DNA of 64,000 nucleotides, taken from assembly GCA_036971475.1 (NCBI GenBank), contig JBAIZL010000008.1:3446501-3510500 (forward strand), in the 5' to 3' direction. A program made the position numbers and the translations under genes. This DNA is from Prosapia bicincta. Its lineage: Eukaryota; Arthropoda; Insecta; Hemiptera; Cercopidae. Below are positions 23,269 to 35,080 of the stretch, piece by piece. Within the stretch, counting starts at the first letter, position 1, and every line of letters starts with the position of its first letter. The notes under the pieces were generated by a model. The model saw only the letters and a list, made by a program, of their open reading frames with translations. It was not told the origin of the DNA and made no database searches.

Positions 23269-23480
23269 ACAAATTTTAATCGTTAATAAATACGTTTTTA
23301 TTCATCCGATCACGTTCAAATACATTTTTCAACCTATAGTGAATGACAATTGCTGTTAAAAAAATTTTTCAAATATTTGTTCAATAATTAAGTTATAAAA
23401 ATTTGGGGGTCTACTAGGATTTGAACTATGAGTCTTCATGTTCGAAATCTAGCACGCTTTGGCACTGCGCCAACTTTCCA
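23268..23480 (-). mobile_element. tRNA-derived SINE, full length or nearly so
   Basis: On the minus strand, a tRNA-like head at about 23475-23402 shows an A-box-like TTGGCGCAGTGCC and a B-box-like AGTTCAAATCC, the internal RNA polymerase III promoter. A unique body follows, then a tail reading GATGAATAAAAACGTATTT and AACGATTAAAATTTGTACAA into (TA)n. The body and tail recur without the head at 4755-4845 and 29396-29475. The head lacks a clean cloverleaf, so it is not a working tRNA gene. The tail would be the site recognised by a partner LINE; that partner is not in this window. Confidence 0.6.
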
Positions 23481-24420
23481 ATACCAAGGAATGAATTTCT
23501 GAAAGACGTATATGAATTTTTTCCCCAATCTGGTTGTCGTCAAAGCCTCCATTGTACAACCTTAAACTGCTGCCATGGTTACCAAAAAATATTATAAATA
23601 ATAATATAAATGTAAGGTTAAAAATGAATGAAACGAATAAAATATACAAACTGGAAATAAGCAAACATTGATAAAATTTTACTTTCTTCACCTCAGTAGG
23701 AATTTACTTTAAATTTTAAAAAAAATATTACTTGACCTATTATGTTTAGATTAAGTATATATTTTTTCATATATGGTACTTGTTTTGCTGTGGTCTTCTG
23801 TCAAGGCATTTTTGTACACTCAAGGGATGGGTTAAAGATGTACCTATTTGAAAAGCATGTCAAGTGATATTCTATGAACTTTATTTTATTTACAGTAATT
23901 ACTCAATAAGTTAATAGCCTATTAAAGGTTAAACCTTTTTTTATATTTGACAAATTTTTAAATTTTACATTATTCTTCCTATATCTGCTTAGATGTTGTA
24001 CACAAAAACATTTATAAATATAATTGGATATATACATAAATACACAGCTTTTTATAATGGATAATACCATAATTTCGACCTACCACAAATTTCTTCTTTG
24101 TCTTTTGTCAATCTTCTTTATATATCTAAAATCAATTTACGAAGTTATTTTTATATTTTTACTCGAAAAAAGGAAAGTAAAGTAAAGAAACAAAGCAAAA
24201 AATCTTTAATCAGAACTGTTAAATTTATTTAATCAAAATAACTAATATATTTTGAAGGCTGCAAACAAATTTTGTTGTTAATCAAATGTGTTCAAAGTGT
24301 AATTCTTGACATTATGCCACCGGTTATTAAATAATAATTTAGAGGAGGCTTTGAAAATGATCTCTGAAGAAAGAAAAAACTAAATTTGTTATAGCTTGTG
24401 TAAATTATAAATATGAAAAA
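23481..24420. other. AT-rich intergenic DNA, nothing recognised
   Basis: No gene, repeat array or RNA gene seen. Confidence 0.45.
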
Positions 24421-24421
24421 G

Positions 24422-24777
24422 TACTTTGTATTCTGGAAGGAAGATTACGTGTAGGCTATATAAATTGTAGCCTACTATTTGTGTTTAAGCAGTATGTTAG
24501 TGAGCCGGTGCACTTTGTATTCTGGAAGGAAGATTAGGTGTAGGGTATATAAATTGTAGCCTACTATTTGTGTTTAGGCAGTATGTTAGTGAGCCGGTGC
24601 ACTTTGTATTCTGGAAGGAAGATTACGTGTAGGCTATATAAATTGTAGCCTACTATTTGTGTTTAAGCAGTATGTTAGTGAGCCGGTGCACTTAGTATTC
24701 TGGAAGGAAGATTACGTGTAGGCTATATAAATTGTAGCCTACTATTAGTGTTTAAGCAGTATGTTAGTGAGCCGGTG
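24422..24777. repeat. Tandem repeat, four units of 89 bp
   Basis: Units start at 24422, 24511, 24600 and 24689 and are nearly identical. Each contains a hairpin GTAGGCT-ATATAAATTGT-AGCCTAC with TATATAAA in its loop, then a conserved AGTATGTTAGTGAGCCGGTG. Unit 2 differs in both the stem (GGGTATA) and nearby bases. Confidence 0.95.
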
Positions 24778-25282
24778 CAATAACTTTATTAATATATTCG
24801 AGTCAATAAGCTATTCTCCTTTCTAAGCGATGTCTTAGCTCATATTTAATGGGACGAAAATTATAAATTTGTTATAAAACATAAGCACGCAACTGTTTAA
24901 AATATATGTTTGTTAAATGGGAAGTGGTTTTTTCGTTCACCTTAAGATTTTTGTTTTTCAAATAATTTTAATTAAATGATTGTTAATCATATACTTATGT
25001 TGACATTTTGTATGTTGAACATTCTAATGCACAATAATAAAAATAATAAATGTTATTGTTGTTGAAAAATAATAATCCACTTTCTACATTATTATAGAGT
25101 TGAGCGTATTATCTTTTTAATACAGTATTACAAACCCTTAAGGAAATATCCCCTTGATAGCTGCAAGCCTGCCAACACTGACAATCGCGCTCTTCTAAAA
25201 CACAACATACCACCCATTTCTTTATAAACATTGATGCTTGAAGATCTGTGCCACATAGATTAATAAAGTACCAATGCAGTGC
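24778..25282. other. Unassigned AT-rich sequence
   Basis: Nothing recognised. Confidence 0.4.
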
Positions 25283-25852
25283 CTATGACAGAGTGGCGGC
25301 TCCTGCCCAATTACATTGGTGGGGCTCATGACAAGGGGTCTCCCCAGATTTACGAGGTGCGGAGAAAATTTTGAAATTTGATACCCATTTAACTCGTTTT
25401 ACATTCTAAGCACCTACAACTTTTATTAACTTATACTTATTGATTAATATATTAACATTGCTATAACTAATAGACGTATTACGGTGTGATTTACGAAATG
25501 TTGCTAGGTTGGGTAGTTAAGTGATCGCCTATTGGTTGCTAAAGCGTCGAGTACTCAACGAGTAGTGTGAATCATGTTTTACTTTTAAGAGTATATTAGG
25601 CCACTGTGTATGCGCATCAAAGGATCTATAAGTGGAAACAATACTTATCTAGTATATAAATATTATTCTTAAAAATGAATTTAAAAGAGTAGTTTCATAA
25701 ACGCATATTATTATTAAATATAAAATTAATTACATTATAAAAACAATTAATAGGGTTTTAAAAGGTTTATGGCCTACCTTCAGTTATACTGCTTATAACA
25801 GAAGCCCATCCTCCTGTAATTTTTTGCTGCAAAGTGGTTTATAACACGTTCA

Positions 25853-27974
25853 TTAAAATTTGGTGTGTACAGTAATTGTTTTTCTATTGAACAAGGCAAG
25901 TGCACTAAGCCTGTCTTCTTCCATCGTTGATCTGGTAAATGTTTGTATTCTTTTTAATGTTGAAAAGCATCTTTCACTCTCTGCAGTGGTCATAGGAATT
26001 GTGCATATAATTTGAAGTAGTTTCACACATTCAGGGAGCACATCTTTTAAATTGTTTTCGTATATAAATCTAAGCAGTCTTAATGAGTCAGAAGCGTGAG
26101 AGAAGTCATTTCTGCTATATATTACAGTCAACTCTTGTTTCAGTTCTATTTTGTTCAAGTGAAACACATTTATTGCTGTTTGTAATTCATTTTCCGGAAA
26201 TTTTACATTGAACTCAGGAAATAAACTTGGTTGGAACAATTTTGCTACAGATAAGTGTTCTAAGAAAGTAAAACGATCGTCAATTCCAGTCATAATAACA
26301 TCACACACTTCTTTTGCCACTATATGTTTTCTGTCCTAAAATCTGCCACGTTTAATTCTCGGTCCAGAACTAGATGGATCATTCTTTTCAGTTTCATCAA
26401 GTTCTCTTGAACTGGACTGGTCAAGATCAGGAGAGTTTCTTATCTTTTGGATTGCAGACTTGAATTCCCCTACATAGTAAAATGCCTCTATGCTGTCAAT
26501 AGTTTTATTTTGTAGCTCACTGAACAAAATATCACAATGTGGCATAATTTTATTGAAAAACCCCAACCAGAAGTTGAAGTCACCGTCTTTTAAAAAGTAG
26601 CTTAAGCCTAATGACTTGCTTACAGTGGTGTAATCATTAATGTCATCGTCTACTATTCTGTCTAGGCATTCAGCTATTTCATTTTTGTATTTAAATATGG
26701 TACTGACAGTTCTGGACCTAAAATTCCAACAAGTGCTAAAGCTCTTTCGTACTCTTTTTTTCACAACCTCATCAAGTACTGCAGTTCTTTTAGTGGATTG
26801 TGAAAAAAAAGATGAAAATGCCTCCACATTACTGAAAAATACCTTTACTTGTTTATCTTGTATCACTGAGCGTTCAATTATCAAATTTAAATGATGTGCG
26901 TAACAATGTACAAAATGTGCATTTTTGAACACGGTTTTTACTCTTGCCTGAACACCTGTATGCTGACCACTCATGACACAGGTACCGTCATAGCTTTGAG
27001 CAATGACTTTTTCAGGCGTTTTGTCAATTTTTAGTCTCTCTAATTCACCAAAAATCGCTTCGCTTACAGCGGCTGCGTCATGACCTTTAGGTATTATAAA
27101 ACTAATAAACCTCTCATTAACAACCCCATTTAACTCATATCTCACAACAAACACCTGCTGAGACAGTGTAGCACAGTCAGTTGTCTCATCTGCTTCGATA
27201 GCGATGTATTTTGTTTGAGACATTTCATCACATATAATTTCAAAACATGTAGCAAAACATATATGGAATCAAGCAATTGATTCTGGATAGTTTTAGAGAG
27301 TCCCAAAAACACTCGGTTATTGCTTTTTTCTATATGTTGCTTTAAAGTTGAATCTAATTCTAACATCAAATTAACAAGGCCTCGAAATATGCCTGGGTTG
27401 CTGGATGTGTCACTTTCATCATGTCCCCTTAAGGCTAGTTCAAAAACACCACAAAACTTTATTGCATCAATCAACTTGCTTAAAATATAGCGATTTTTTT
27501 GCTACTTCCTCATTCATTTTCTGAATTTTTATTCTATAAGCATTGTCCAACTGACATCTTATATCGACCTTGCCGAGTACAGCATACTCGATTTGTGCAT
27601 TGATATGTGTTTCACTTAATTTGTGTTTTTTAACTTTTTCAATCAAATGTTTAATGTCAGATATTCCATCTACAGTCCACGGTTGATCTTTAACTCCCAT
27701 TACTATACATTGGTAACAGAAAAAAGAGTTATTTATTCCACAACCACATGACCAGCCAGCACAATTATATAAATTATTACTAAATTTCCTATTGTAACTG
27801 TTTCTCTGTTGTATTTCTTTGTAATTGATTTATTACCATATTAGGCCTCGGAGGACGTAATCGTTTTAGTTCTACTCTGTGTTCTAAACTCTTTATGCCG
27901 TCTCTAATAATTAAATTGACATCATTCGTAATTGAGGTAACAGAACCGGATTCCATTTTATTCTTTGGATCCAA
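25853..27974 (-). pseudogene. hAT transposase, copy 1, broken
   Basis: The reading starts with MDPKNKMESG (27974). It changes frame into a TTF/MYM-like zinc finger (CAGWSCGCG, FFCYQC near 27740-27700), then continues through MGVKDQPWTVDGISD and, after another frame change near 27490, IDAIKFCGVFELALRGHD. A third frame change near 27250 leads into IAIEADETTDCATL. The catalytic part then reads QSYDGTCVMSGQHTG and FVHCYAHHLNL. A TAG at about 26337 replaces a Glu codon present in copy 2 after IKRGRF. The C-terminal dimerisation block (TTAESERCFSTLKRIQTF) lies in a second piece (26320-25853), whose end is shifted by a 2-base deletion. Confidence 0.9.
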
Positions 27975-28406
27975 CTAAGAAAGATAATGGAACATTGAAA
28001 GAATAATTATTATTTCCGAAATTTCAAATAATTTTCCCTTGTTTAGAATGTATTTGTAATTAACATATGTGAAAATGAAGAAAAATTGAAGCCGTAGACT
28101 ATTCTGTAAACTATTATTTAATGTACTAACACGTGTTTTAAAATTCGAAATGAATTGTTAATAAACTATGAAAATCTATTTAACCCACATACAATAGTAA
28201 ATTACATTCAATTAATCTGCTTAACGAGCACTCCGAACTCTAACACCAGAACTTCCGAAAAGAAATGAATACACTTATACAATTTGATTTGTTTACTTTG
28301 AGTCAAACACACCAACATTTATTTCTGAGAACATTACAAATAAGCCTATAATGCTGCTTCCTAAATCAAGCGGAATTTTAATAGCAGCACTGATTAGTCA
28401 TTTCTC

Positions 28407-28418
28407 AGCGCATGCGCT
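28407..28418. promoter_or_regulatory. NRF1-like palindrome in hAT 5' region, copy 1
   Basis: AGCGCATGCGCT sits about 430 bases upstream of the transposase start and is kept in copy 2 (43745-43756). It is a candidate element of the transposon promoter. Confidence 0.3.
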
Positions 28419-28884
28419 TGACGACGGGACTCCATCCCAGGCTACCGCACGGTTTTTGCTGTTTCAGCTTATTCCAGGCACATTCAATGCACTACCCGCG
28501 CGGAGCTTGCGGCTAATTTCGAGCGTCAACTGCTAAATGTTTTATGGTTTTAACATTGCTTAGATAATTCTAAGCTCTTCTTAACCTAATTTAAGACAAA
28601 TGAATATTAATTAAAAATTAATTTTTGTAGTTGGGAGGGCTGCGCCCCAGAGCCCTTTTGGACAAACCGCCACTGCTATGACACCAACAAAGAACTGGGC
28701 ATGGTTAAATCCTAGCGCACAGGTTGAAGCACTTTAGTACATTTACTTGTTTTTAGAAGCCTTTAAAAGTTGTTTCTAGGAGAATTACTTTTAATTTTAT
28801 ATTTTTATCTCAACACATTGAGACAATCTTTCTGATTCATTTTAGTCCATACTCCTTTGTTATTGTGTTCCATGTAACCGTTTT

Positions 28885-29270
28885 ATAATCTGTTATTTTA
28901 TTACTACTATCTTTATAAACTACGATTAATTTATATATTTTATCTATGATTTCATAATCTGTTATTTGATTGCTACTATCTTTATAAACTACGATTAATT
29001 TATTGACTTTATTTAGATTTCATAATTTGTTATTTTATTACTTCTATCTTTATAAGCTACGAATAATTCATAGACTTCCACTATGATTTCATAATCTGTT
29101 ATTTTGTTATAACTATCTTTATAAGCTACGATTAATTCGTAGACTTTATCTATGATTTCATAATCTGTTATTTTATTATTACTATCTTTATAAGCTACAA
29201 TTAATTTATAGACTTTATCTATGATTTCATAATCTGTTATTTTATTACTATCTTCATTATAAAGTATGCA
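28885..29270. repeat. Tandem repeat, about 5.5 units of 69 bp
   Basis: Units begin at 28885, 28954, 29022, 29091, 29160 and 29229 with ATAATCTGTTATTTTATTA and continue through ACTATCTTTATAA and CTACGATTAATT. Diverged by a few substitutions per unit. Confidence 0.95.
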
Positions 29271-29395
29271 TATTTTTTTAAGTATGAATAACTATGATTA
29301 AGAACAATAATGTGCTGTTCACAATCCCGCCTTTTTCGATACTTACTTTTACTTCACATTCTGCCTATATTTAGGCCTGTTTATATATCTTGCTC

Positions 29396-29510
29396 AAATC
29401 TTCAATCGTTAATAAAATACTTTTTATCATCCGCTCAAGTTCAAATACATTTTTTTAACTTTTAGTGGACGAGACTTGATGTTATTACAGTACTTTCAAA
29501 TATGATTCAA
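29396..29510 (-). mobile_element. SINE 3' tail, copy 3
   Basis: Carries TCAATCGTTAATAAAATAC, TTTTTATCATCCGCTCAAG and TTCAAATACATTTTTTTAAC, as in the other two copies. The TATATATCTTG before it is the tail end. No tRNA-like head is seen; the 352-bp palindrome starts soon after the body. Confidence 0.55.
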
Positions 29511-29637
29511 TTCACAATATCAAGAGCACAGTGGTACAATATATTACAATAAAAATATTGAAAAGAACCCCAATACCACAAAAATAATCAAAAATAACAA
29601 ATAAGACAAGTTACTTAAGATTAAACCCTTATGTACA

Positions 29638-29664
29638 TTTCGATGACCATGTCATCATCATCAG
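29638..29664 (-). ncRNA. Hammerhead-ribozyme-like core, minus arm of palindrome
   Basis: Mirror image of 29773-29799: CTGATGA, T, stem GATGAC-ATG-GTCATC, GAAA. Confidence 0.45.
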
Positions 29665-29772
29665 AGGGTCTTGTTACAAAACACAATCTAGCACACAAGA
29701 AGTTACAAACTAGAATGATCATTCTAGTTTGTAACTTCTTGTGTGCTAGATTGTGTTTTGTAACAAGACCCT

Positions 29773-29799
29773 CTGATGATGATGACATGGTCATCGAAA
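29773..29799 (+). ncRNA. Hammerhead-ribozyme-like core, plus arm of palindrome
   Basis: CTGATGA (29773-29779), one T, perfect six-pair stem GATGAC-ATG-GTCATC, GAAA (29796-29799). Confidence 0.45.
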
Positions 29800-29903
29800 T
29801 GTACATAAGGGTTTAATCTTAAGTAACTTGTCTTATTTGTTATTTTTGATTATTTTTGTGGTATTGGGGTTCTTTTCAATATTTTTATTGTAATGATTCA
29901 ATT

Positions 29904-31675
29904 AATTAAATTTTATTAATTCATTTTAATAATGAATTTCGCTATCTAACTTGTCATTTAATATTGTGATTCATACATATGTGTGTACATATTTATATTA
30001 ATTATAATTATTTAATAAGACGTAACTAAAATGAAATTTCTCTTTGTTGACCTTAGTAGGTCTTGAAATTTTTTGTATTAGTTATTTTCAGCAAACAGCA
30101 AACACTAAATCTAAGATTCGTTTTAATTTTAGTGCTTACACTAACATATATAACTGTAAGACAAAACGAAAACAACAAGACATTCTTATGAATCTTTCTA
30201 GCCATTGCATTTTTTAATGCTATTTCACGTCAGCTATATCGTGTGTACAGGCGTGTAAAGCAAGACAGTCGGTCTAGCTGTAGGTCGTCTGGGCGCTGAA
30301 ATAGTCGTTTCGAGACACGGACGATTACATAGCCGCGCCGTCAAACTAAAATGTCGCCAGTACTGACACCAACAAATAGGTTCAACACTTTAATTTCTTT
30401 TTCCTCATCAAACACGCTGTGCATTTTCATGTCGTAATCTTGGTTTAAAGCAGTTATAGCTGCTATTGGTTAAAATATTGTTAATCTGATGGCAATACTG
30501 CATTCGGATACTCTTAGCGGTCCGATCTAATTTTTATTGTTTTTCTTTTTTTTCAATTTCATCAGTAAGCCTGGAGTAGAAAAAAAAATAAAATAGTGAA
30601 ATTTGTTTGTGAATTTATAAAGTAAAACTCTTGGTCTTTCGGTATTCTGGTACCACCGTATGTGCTAACGCAGTCTTCATGCAACGGCTGCTAGTTAAAT
30701 GTGTAATACTTAGCAATTTATAAATAAGTTGAACATAGATTTATTTTATTATTTTAAAACAAATAGTAATTTTAAACCTTGTTTAATACTTTTAAAATTA
30801 AAGATTTAATATTAATAATATTTATTATTTTGGCTTGGCGTGTCAATTACTTACCTATTGTGTACTTTAAAATGAAAATTAAATTTATTTATTACCAGAA
30901 AAATCAAAAAAAATTATACTTTCATAGCAAGGAGACTATAAAATAAAGAAAATTATACCAAACACGAAAAGATTTCATTAAGAATCCGACTGCATAGGGT
31001 TTTATACAATTTTATTATAATTTATATTATATTACATTTTTATTTTACTTATAATGGAAGTATAATTTTATTGATGTTTTTGCGGTTAGTAATAAAACAG
31101 ATTTACATTTAAAAGTACACAATATGTGGCTAATTGCCAGGCCAAATAATAGGATGGCTTTTGCCACTTTTAACCAACAGGCCAGGCGGTTAGCAGACAG
31201 CCTGAAGGCACAGAGCTCTACAAAACTCTACATATTACAATTTTAAATCTTGTTTAAAGTATAGAACAGAAATATTCTTCTAACAACACAACTATAAGTG
31301 AAATATAATTTATTAATAACGTATTTTAATTTAATAATTCCAATTTTTTTCGTTTTCACATATATTTCTTAAAAATAAATCCTAAACTGCAACAAAGAGA
31401 TTTTAAGTGTCTCAACCCTTAAACTATGGTTACGTCGTACGTTTAATATAACCATACAAACATAACCTCACTTTGGGAAAACACCCCTTAGTGAAATAAT
31501 TATTTATAAATTCCCGTTGTATGTTGCACCGCATTACTATGACTATAATAAAATACAGCTACAAAATGTCTAGTTAGATTAGGTTATTTTAAAAAATATA
31601 AATCTCCTAATGTAAACACGTTGCTGAGAAATTGTTGGCCTTCATTTGTTGGCAACTGACTACCTCTGGTTGTGG
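29904..31675. other. Intergenic DNA, no gene recognised
   Basis: Mostly AT-rich. A small GC patch at about 30230-30360 (CGTCTGGGCGCTGAAATAG, GCCGCGCCGTC) has no open frame of note. Confidence 0.45.
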
Positions 31676-31680
31676 TGACT

Positions 31681-31975
31681 TATATTGTGGACCACGTAAC
31701 CGTGGACTTGGCCTTGAGAGTCACAGTAGGCGAGACGGGAGGTAGAGGATCAGTATAGTTTCCTAAAAATATGATAATGACTACCAAAACACTGACTTGC
31801 ATGAGGCGGTCGATATTAGATAAATTCAATGATAAATTAGTTTCGGTATGAAATAACAAACAATCTTTAAATATGTGTCGAGATATCGGATGCAGAAGCT
31901 GTTGATGTATAGAATATTCTGAATATGTAACATTCATACCAAGCCAAGTGCTTGGTTACGTAATCCGCACTATAC
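31681..31975 (-). mobile_element. MITE with long terminal inverted repeats, copy 1
   Basis: The ends TTGTGGACCACGTAACCGTG and (reversed) GTGCGGATTACGTAACCAAG match each other, followed by CTTGGCCTTGAG / CTTGGCTTGGT. The interior (read on minus) matches 38164-38460 and 54041-54385: CAACAGCTTCTGCATCCGAT, AAACTAATTTATCAT, CGCCTCATGCAAGTC. The superfamily cannot be told. Confidence 0.65.
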
Positions 31976-31979
31976 GTTT

Positions 31980-32095
31980 TTTGTTTTGTTTTTGTGTTGT
32001 ACATTGTTACCTTAAAATTCTCTTTTTTCGTGCCTATGTTGCAAACTGCAAAGTTGCTTTGTAATCATCTTGATTTAACCGATTAAAAGTCATAC
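31980..32095. other. Unassigned
   Basis: Nothing recognised. Confidence 0.3.
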
Positions 32096-32099
32096 CGAA

Positions 32100-32260
32100 A
32101 AAAAGTAATAAGTAATTATCTGAAGAACTAAGTGAAACTATCAACTTACTTGCTGACGCTTTTCGAAACCATCGCTTCAGATGCTTATTTAATGAAACTA
32201 TGCTTCCTAAACGCGTTAGCGAGTAAGTAAAGAGCTACTTACTTTTTTAAATAATTACTT
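32100..32260. mobile_element. Penelope-like A terminus remnant
   Basis: ACTTACTTGCTGACGCTTTT followed by CGAAACCATCG matches the ends at 8040-8080 and 34555-34595. A decayed inverted counterpart follows (AAACGCGTTAGCGAGTAAG). Confidence 0.55.
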
Positions 32261-33275
32261 GTTAAACAAAATGTGTATCCAAACTATCTTGTAAATATTT
32301 GCACTCAGTCCTTGCAAGTTTTGTTTATTTTTCTGTAGTAATTATTTATAATGTGTTTGCATTATTATTATATGATTTAGGTTTAAATATAAAAGTGAGC
32401 ATTTTAGTTTTAATATTTAATCGAACAGTGATAATTCTGAACCAACTTTGAGATCATGAATGTAAGAATCAACTCTGGTTAATAAAGGAGAAGCAATAAA
32501 CAGCGATTTATCACACTCCTCAATATTTTGTATTCATATTTCACTGATGGCTACGTCTTCACACTAAGGGTTTAAATTCATAGGAATTTGAACGTCACGG
32601 TTGACTAATTTGGTACTTAACGAATGACACATGATTTCGACAGTTAATGACGTAATCAGCTAAAATGAATTATAAAAACTGTAACATTTTTGTTTTTGCT
32701 GAAAAAGATCGAAATTAGGTTTACTAAATTTTATAAATAGAAGTAATAGAAAGAAATTTATTTATGATAGAGAAATGTAAATTTTGGTATTTATTTCCTT
32801 TCACCAGATAATCGATATTTGCAAAAAACAATATATTTATCAGAGAATGGAAAAAGTTATAAGGAACCGGAAGAACAAATAATTCCGCCACACTTTAAAA
32901 ATTATAAATTATGAAAGGCAAGTATATATAGCCACAAGTCCAAGGCAAGGTTTGTAAGAGTTTTAGATGTACCGTGGGCAGTAATGGTTTACCATAATAC
33001 GTCCAACGCCGTTTATAAAGATATATTAGAATATAGTGTTGAGTTAGGCCAGATTTAATTATATATTAAAAAAACTAATAAACCGTAATCGAAGTAAGGA
33101 AAAGCGGATTTTGGTAGACCTATCGGTTTCGTTTTTGCATCGTGACATGGAACAAGAGGGCAGAGTTTCACTTGAGGTGTAAATTTACGTCATAGAATGT
33201 TGAATACTTTTGTAAAAAATCTAAATATACCACAACTGAGTACTTTATAGCCTTAATATAGCTGCATTGGAATGC

Positions 33276-33280
<5 letters not shown>
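32261..33280. other. AT-rich intergenic DNA, nothing recognised
   Basis: No supported feature. Confidence 0.45.

Positions 33281-33322
<42 letters not shown>
33281..33322. repeat. (TA)n microsatellite
   Basis: About 20 TA units beside a Penelope-like terminus, as at 22919-23266. Confidence 0.9.
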
Positions 33323-33323
<1 letters not shown>

Positions 33324-33324
33324 A

Positions 33325-33480
33325 TTTATATTAATCAATTTTACATTAGTTTATGATTATCCAAACATTTATTTTCGGACAAAATTAATGTTAGGATAGT
33401 CATAAACTAATGTAAAAGTGATTAATTATAAGTTTCACGGAACGTAATGGACTACAAAATTCAAAATATTGATTTTATAC
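33325..33480. mobile_element. Penelope-like B terminus, inverted pair
   Basis: Arms of about 38 bases (ACATTAGTTTATGATTATCC / GGATAGTCATAAACTAATGT) face each other around about 28 bases. The right side continues with GGAACGTAATGGACTACA, as at the right end of element B (17933-17960). No hammerhead-like core remains. Confidence 0.6.
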
Positions 33481-34516
33481 CCATAAACCTCCCCTTAGAG
33501 TTGTGGTGATATAGGCCTAGACCTTTTTCAAAATTCGTAATTTTAAGACTTGAGCGGGACTTAATTCTTTTTGTTATTTTCCCGTGTTCCTGCCTAGTAT
33601 ATATTCCCCCAATATAGATTAAGGGGAGAGTAGAAATAAATACCACATTGAATTTTAAAGCAATTTTTTATTGGAGGATATCTTTTTAAAAAATAATTTA
33701 ATTCTGGATACTAATATTTTTAAAACTGGCGGCTATATTCGAAAGACGGGAACTATAAATGTATCTAGTTGTAGAAGCGTTTGTACGGGTTGCCAAATTA
33801 TGAAGCGCGTGCATAAATACTAACGTGTTTTAAAGCATCGTCACTCTGGGGGAAAGGATGAATGGAACCTGATAAATAGAACTGACTCACTGAGCTACGT
33901 TGCGAACCGAAATGTAATCGTGAAGACAGAACGCCATTAGCTGACAAATTATTTACTGTATTTTTTAGTTTTAAACTAATGCAGTTGCCAGCACTGTAAC
34001 TGCAGAAAATTGTCTGGCTCTGGGCCAAACCGACAACGATTTTGTAATGAGTATTGGCAGAAATGCTTATAGTGCTATCATATATGTTTATTAATAATTA
34101 TGTATTTAGATTAGCTAATTAGACGTCTAATAGGGTTTAATACATTTAAAATTATATAACTATAAAATGCGTTTATATTCATTACGTTACACTAAACTTA
34201 TAAAAATTACAATTTTGAAAAACTCGCATTTTAGAAAGCTTGGTTATGAAACTTGGATTGTAATTGAACAATCCTTTATCAACACTTTAATGATAAACAA
34301 TTAATTGAAATACTAACAAACCACTTTACTTTCTACTTTTACTATTTTGTAAGTAAATAACATAAGTCTTGCTAAAGAATTATAGTAATTGATTGTAATT
34401 TACAATCTAAGAACTGTAACAAAAGTGTGATAGTAAATTATTTTTCTATTAAATGTTTAACATAATAACAAATTAAATTTAATTCATCTAATTTATTGTT
34501 GATGTAATATAAACAA

Positions 34517-34689
34517 TAAACTTTAATTAAATAATACTTAACTAAGTGAATACGTAAGTGCTTACTTGCTGACGCGTTTCGAAACAATCGTTCCTTTCAC
34601 GAACCAAAGCCTCTACTGCTACGAAGCAAAGGAGTAGAGGCTTTGCTTCGTAAAAGGAACTATGTTAAGTATTATTTAATTAAAGTTTA
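34517..34689. mobile_element. Penelope-like A terminus, inverted pair
   Basis: The outer 26 bases (34517-34542 and 34664-34689) are perfect complements. Inside are AAAGCCTCTACT and AGTAGAGGCTTT. The left arm also keeps CTTGCTGACGCGTTTCGAAA, missing from the shorter right arm. Confidence 0.7.
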
Positions 34690-35080
34690 ATCAGTGAACT
34701 CAAGATGATTACAACAAGCAACTTTATAAACATCAAGTTATATTCTTTATGTAACTTGATTAACTGGATACTATAAGCAGTGAGTTTAAGCAATAAGATT
34801 GTGAACTGTTTATTTTTGCTAAACTATAGTGAGTTTCAGTGAGAATTGAACTGAAATTGAGGTTGGGTAAATTTAGTGATCCTAATTTATATATATACAA
34901 AAGTATTAATTTAATACAAAGGCTAAAGTAATATTCAAAAGTGAATACATATTATGATTCTCAGTCCAATATAGGTTATACATAAACAGAGCAAAATGGA
35001 AAAATGGGTAAATTTATCGATATAGATGTAGTACGCAAGCCTACACTGGACAGTGGCTATATTTAGGTGAAATGGTGCCA

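Larger units (their letters stand above)
25291..28675 (-). mobile_element. hAT transposon copy 1 (ZMYM1-like transposase), 3385 bp
   Basis: A perfect 8-bp target duplication CTATGACA lies at 25283-25290 and 28676-28683. Ends are AGTGGCGG and CCGCCACT; the left terminal base is G where copy 2 has C. The transposase reads on the minus strand and is inactive: besides three frameshifts shared with copy 2, it has its own nonsense codon and a 2-base deletion. About 560 bases of noncoding sequence follow the coding region. Confidence 0.93.
29543..29894. mobile_element. Perfect 352-bp palindrome with Penelope-type termini
   Basis: Two 176-bp arms meet without spacer between 29718 and 29719 (GAATGA/TCATTC). 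I compared the arms base by base and found no mismatch. Each arm holds a hammerhead-like core and text such as CTAGATTGTGTTTTGTAACA. The flanks carry ATGATTCAATT on the left (ending near 29511) and right (29893-29903), possibly a target duplication if about 30 further left-side bases belong to the insertion. Identical 61-codon frames on both strands follow from the symmetry and are not genes. An assembly or library artefact is possible. Confidence 0.8.

Noticed and set aside
23402..23475. tRNA gene on the minus strand
   Set aside because: It has A- and B-box-like motifs but no clean cloverleaf or acceptor pairing, and it continues into a repeated body, so it is a SINE head.
29621..29816. Identical 61-codon frames on both strands
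   Set aside because: They are mirror images produced by the perfect palindrome and show no protein motif.
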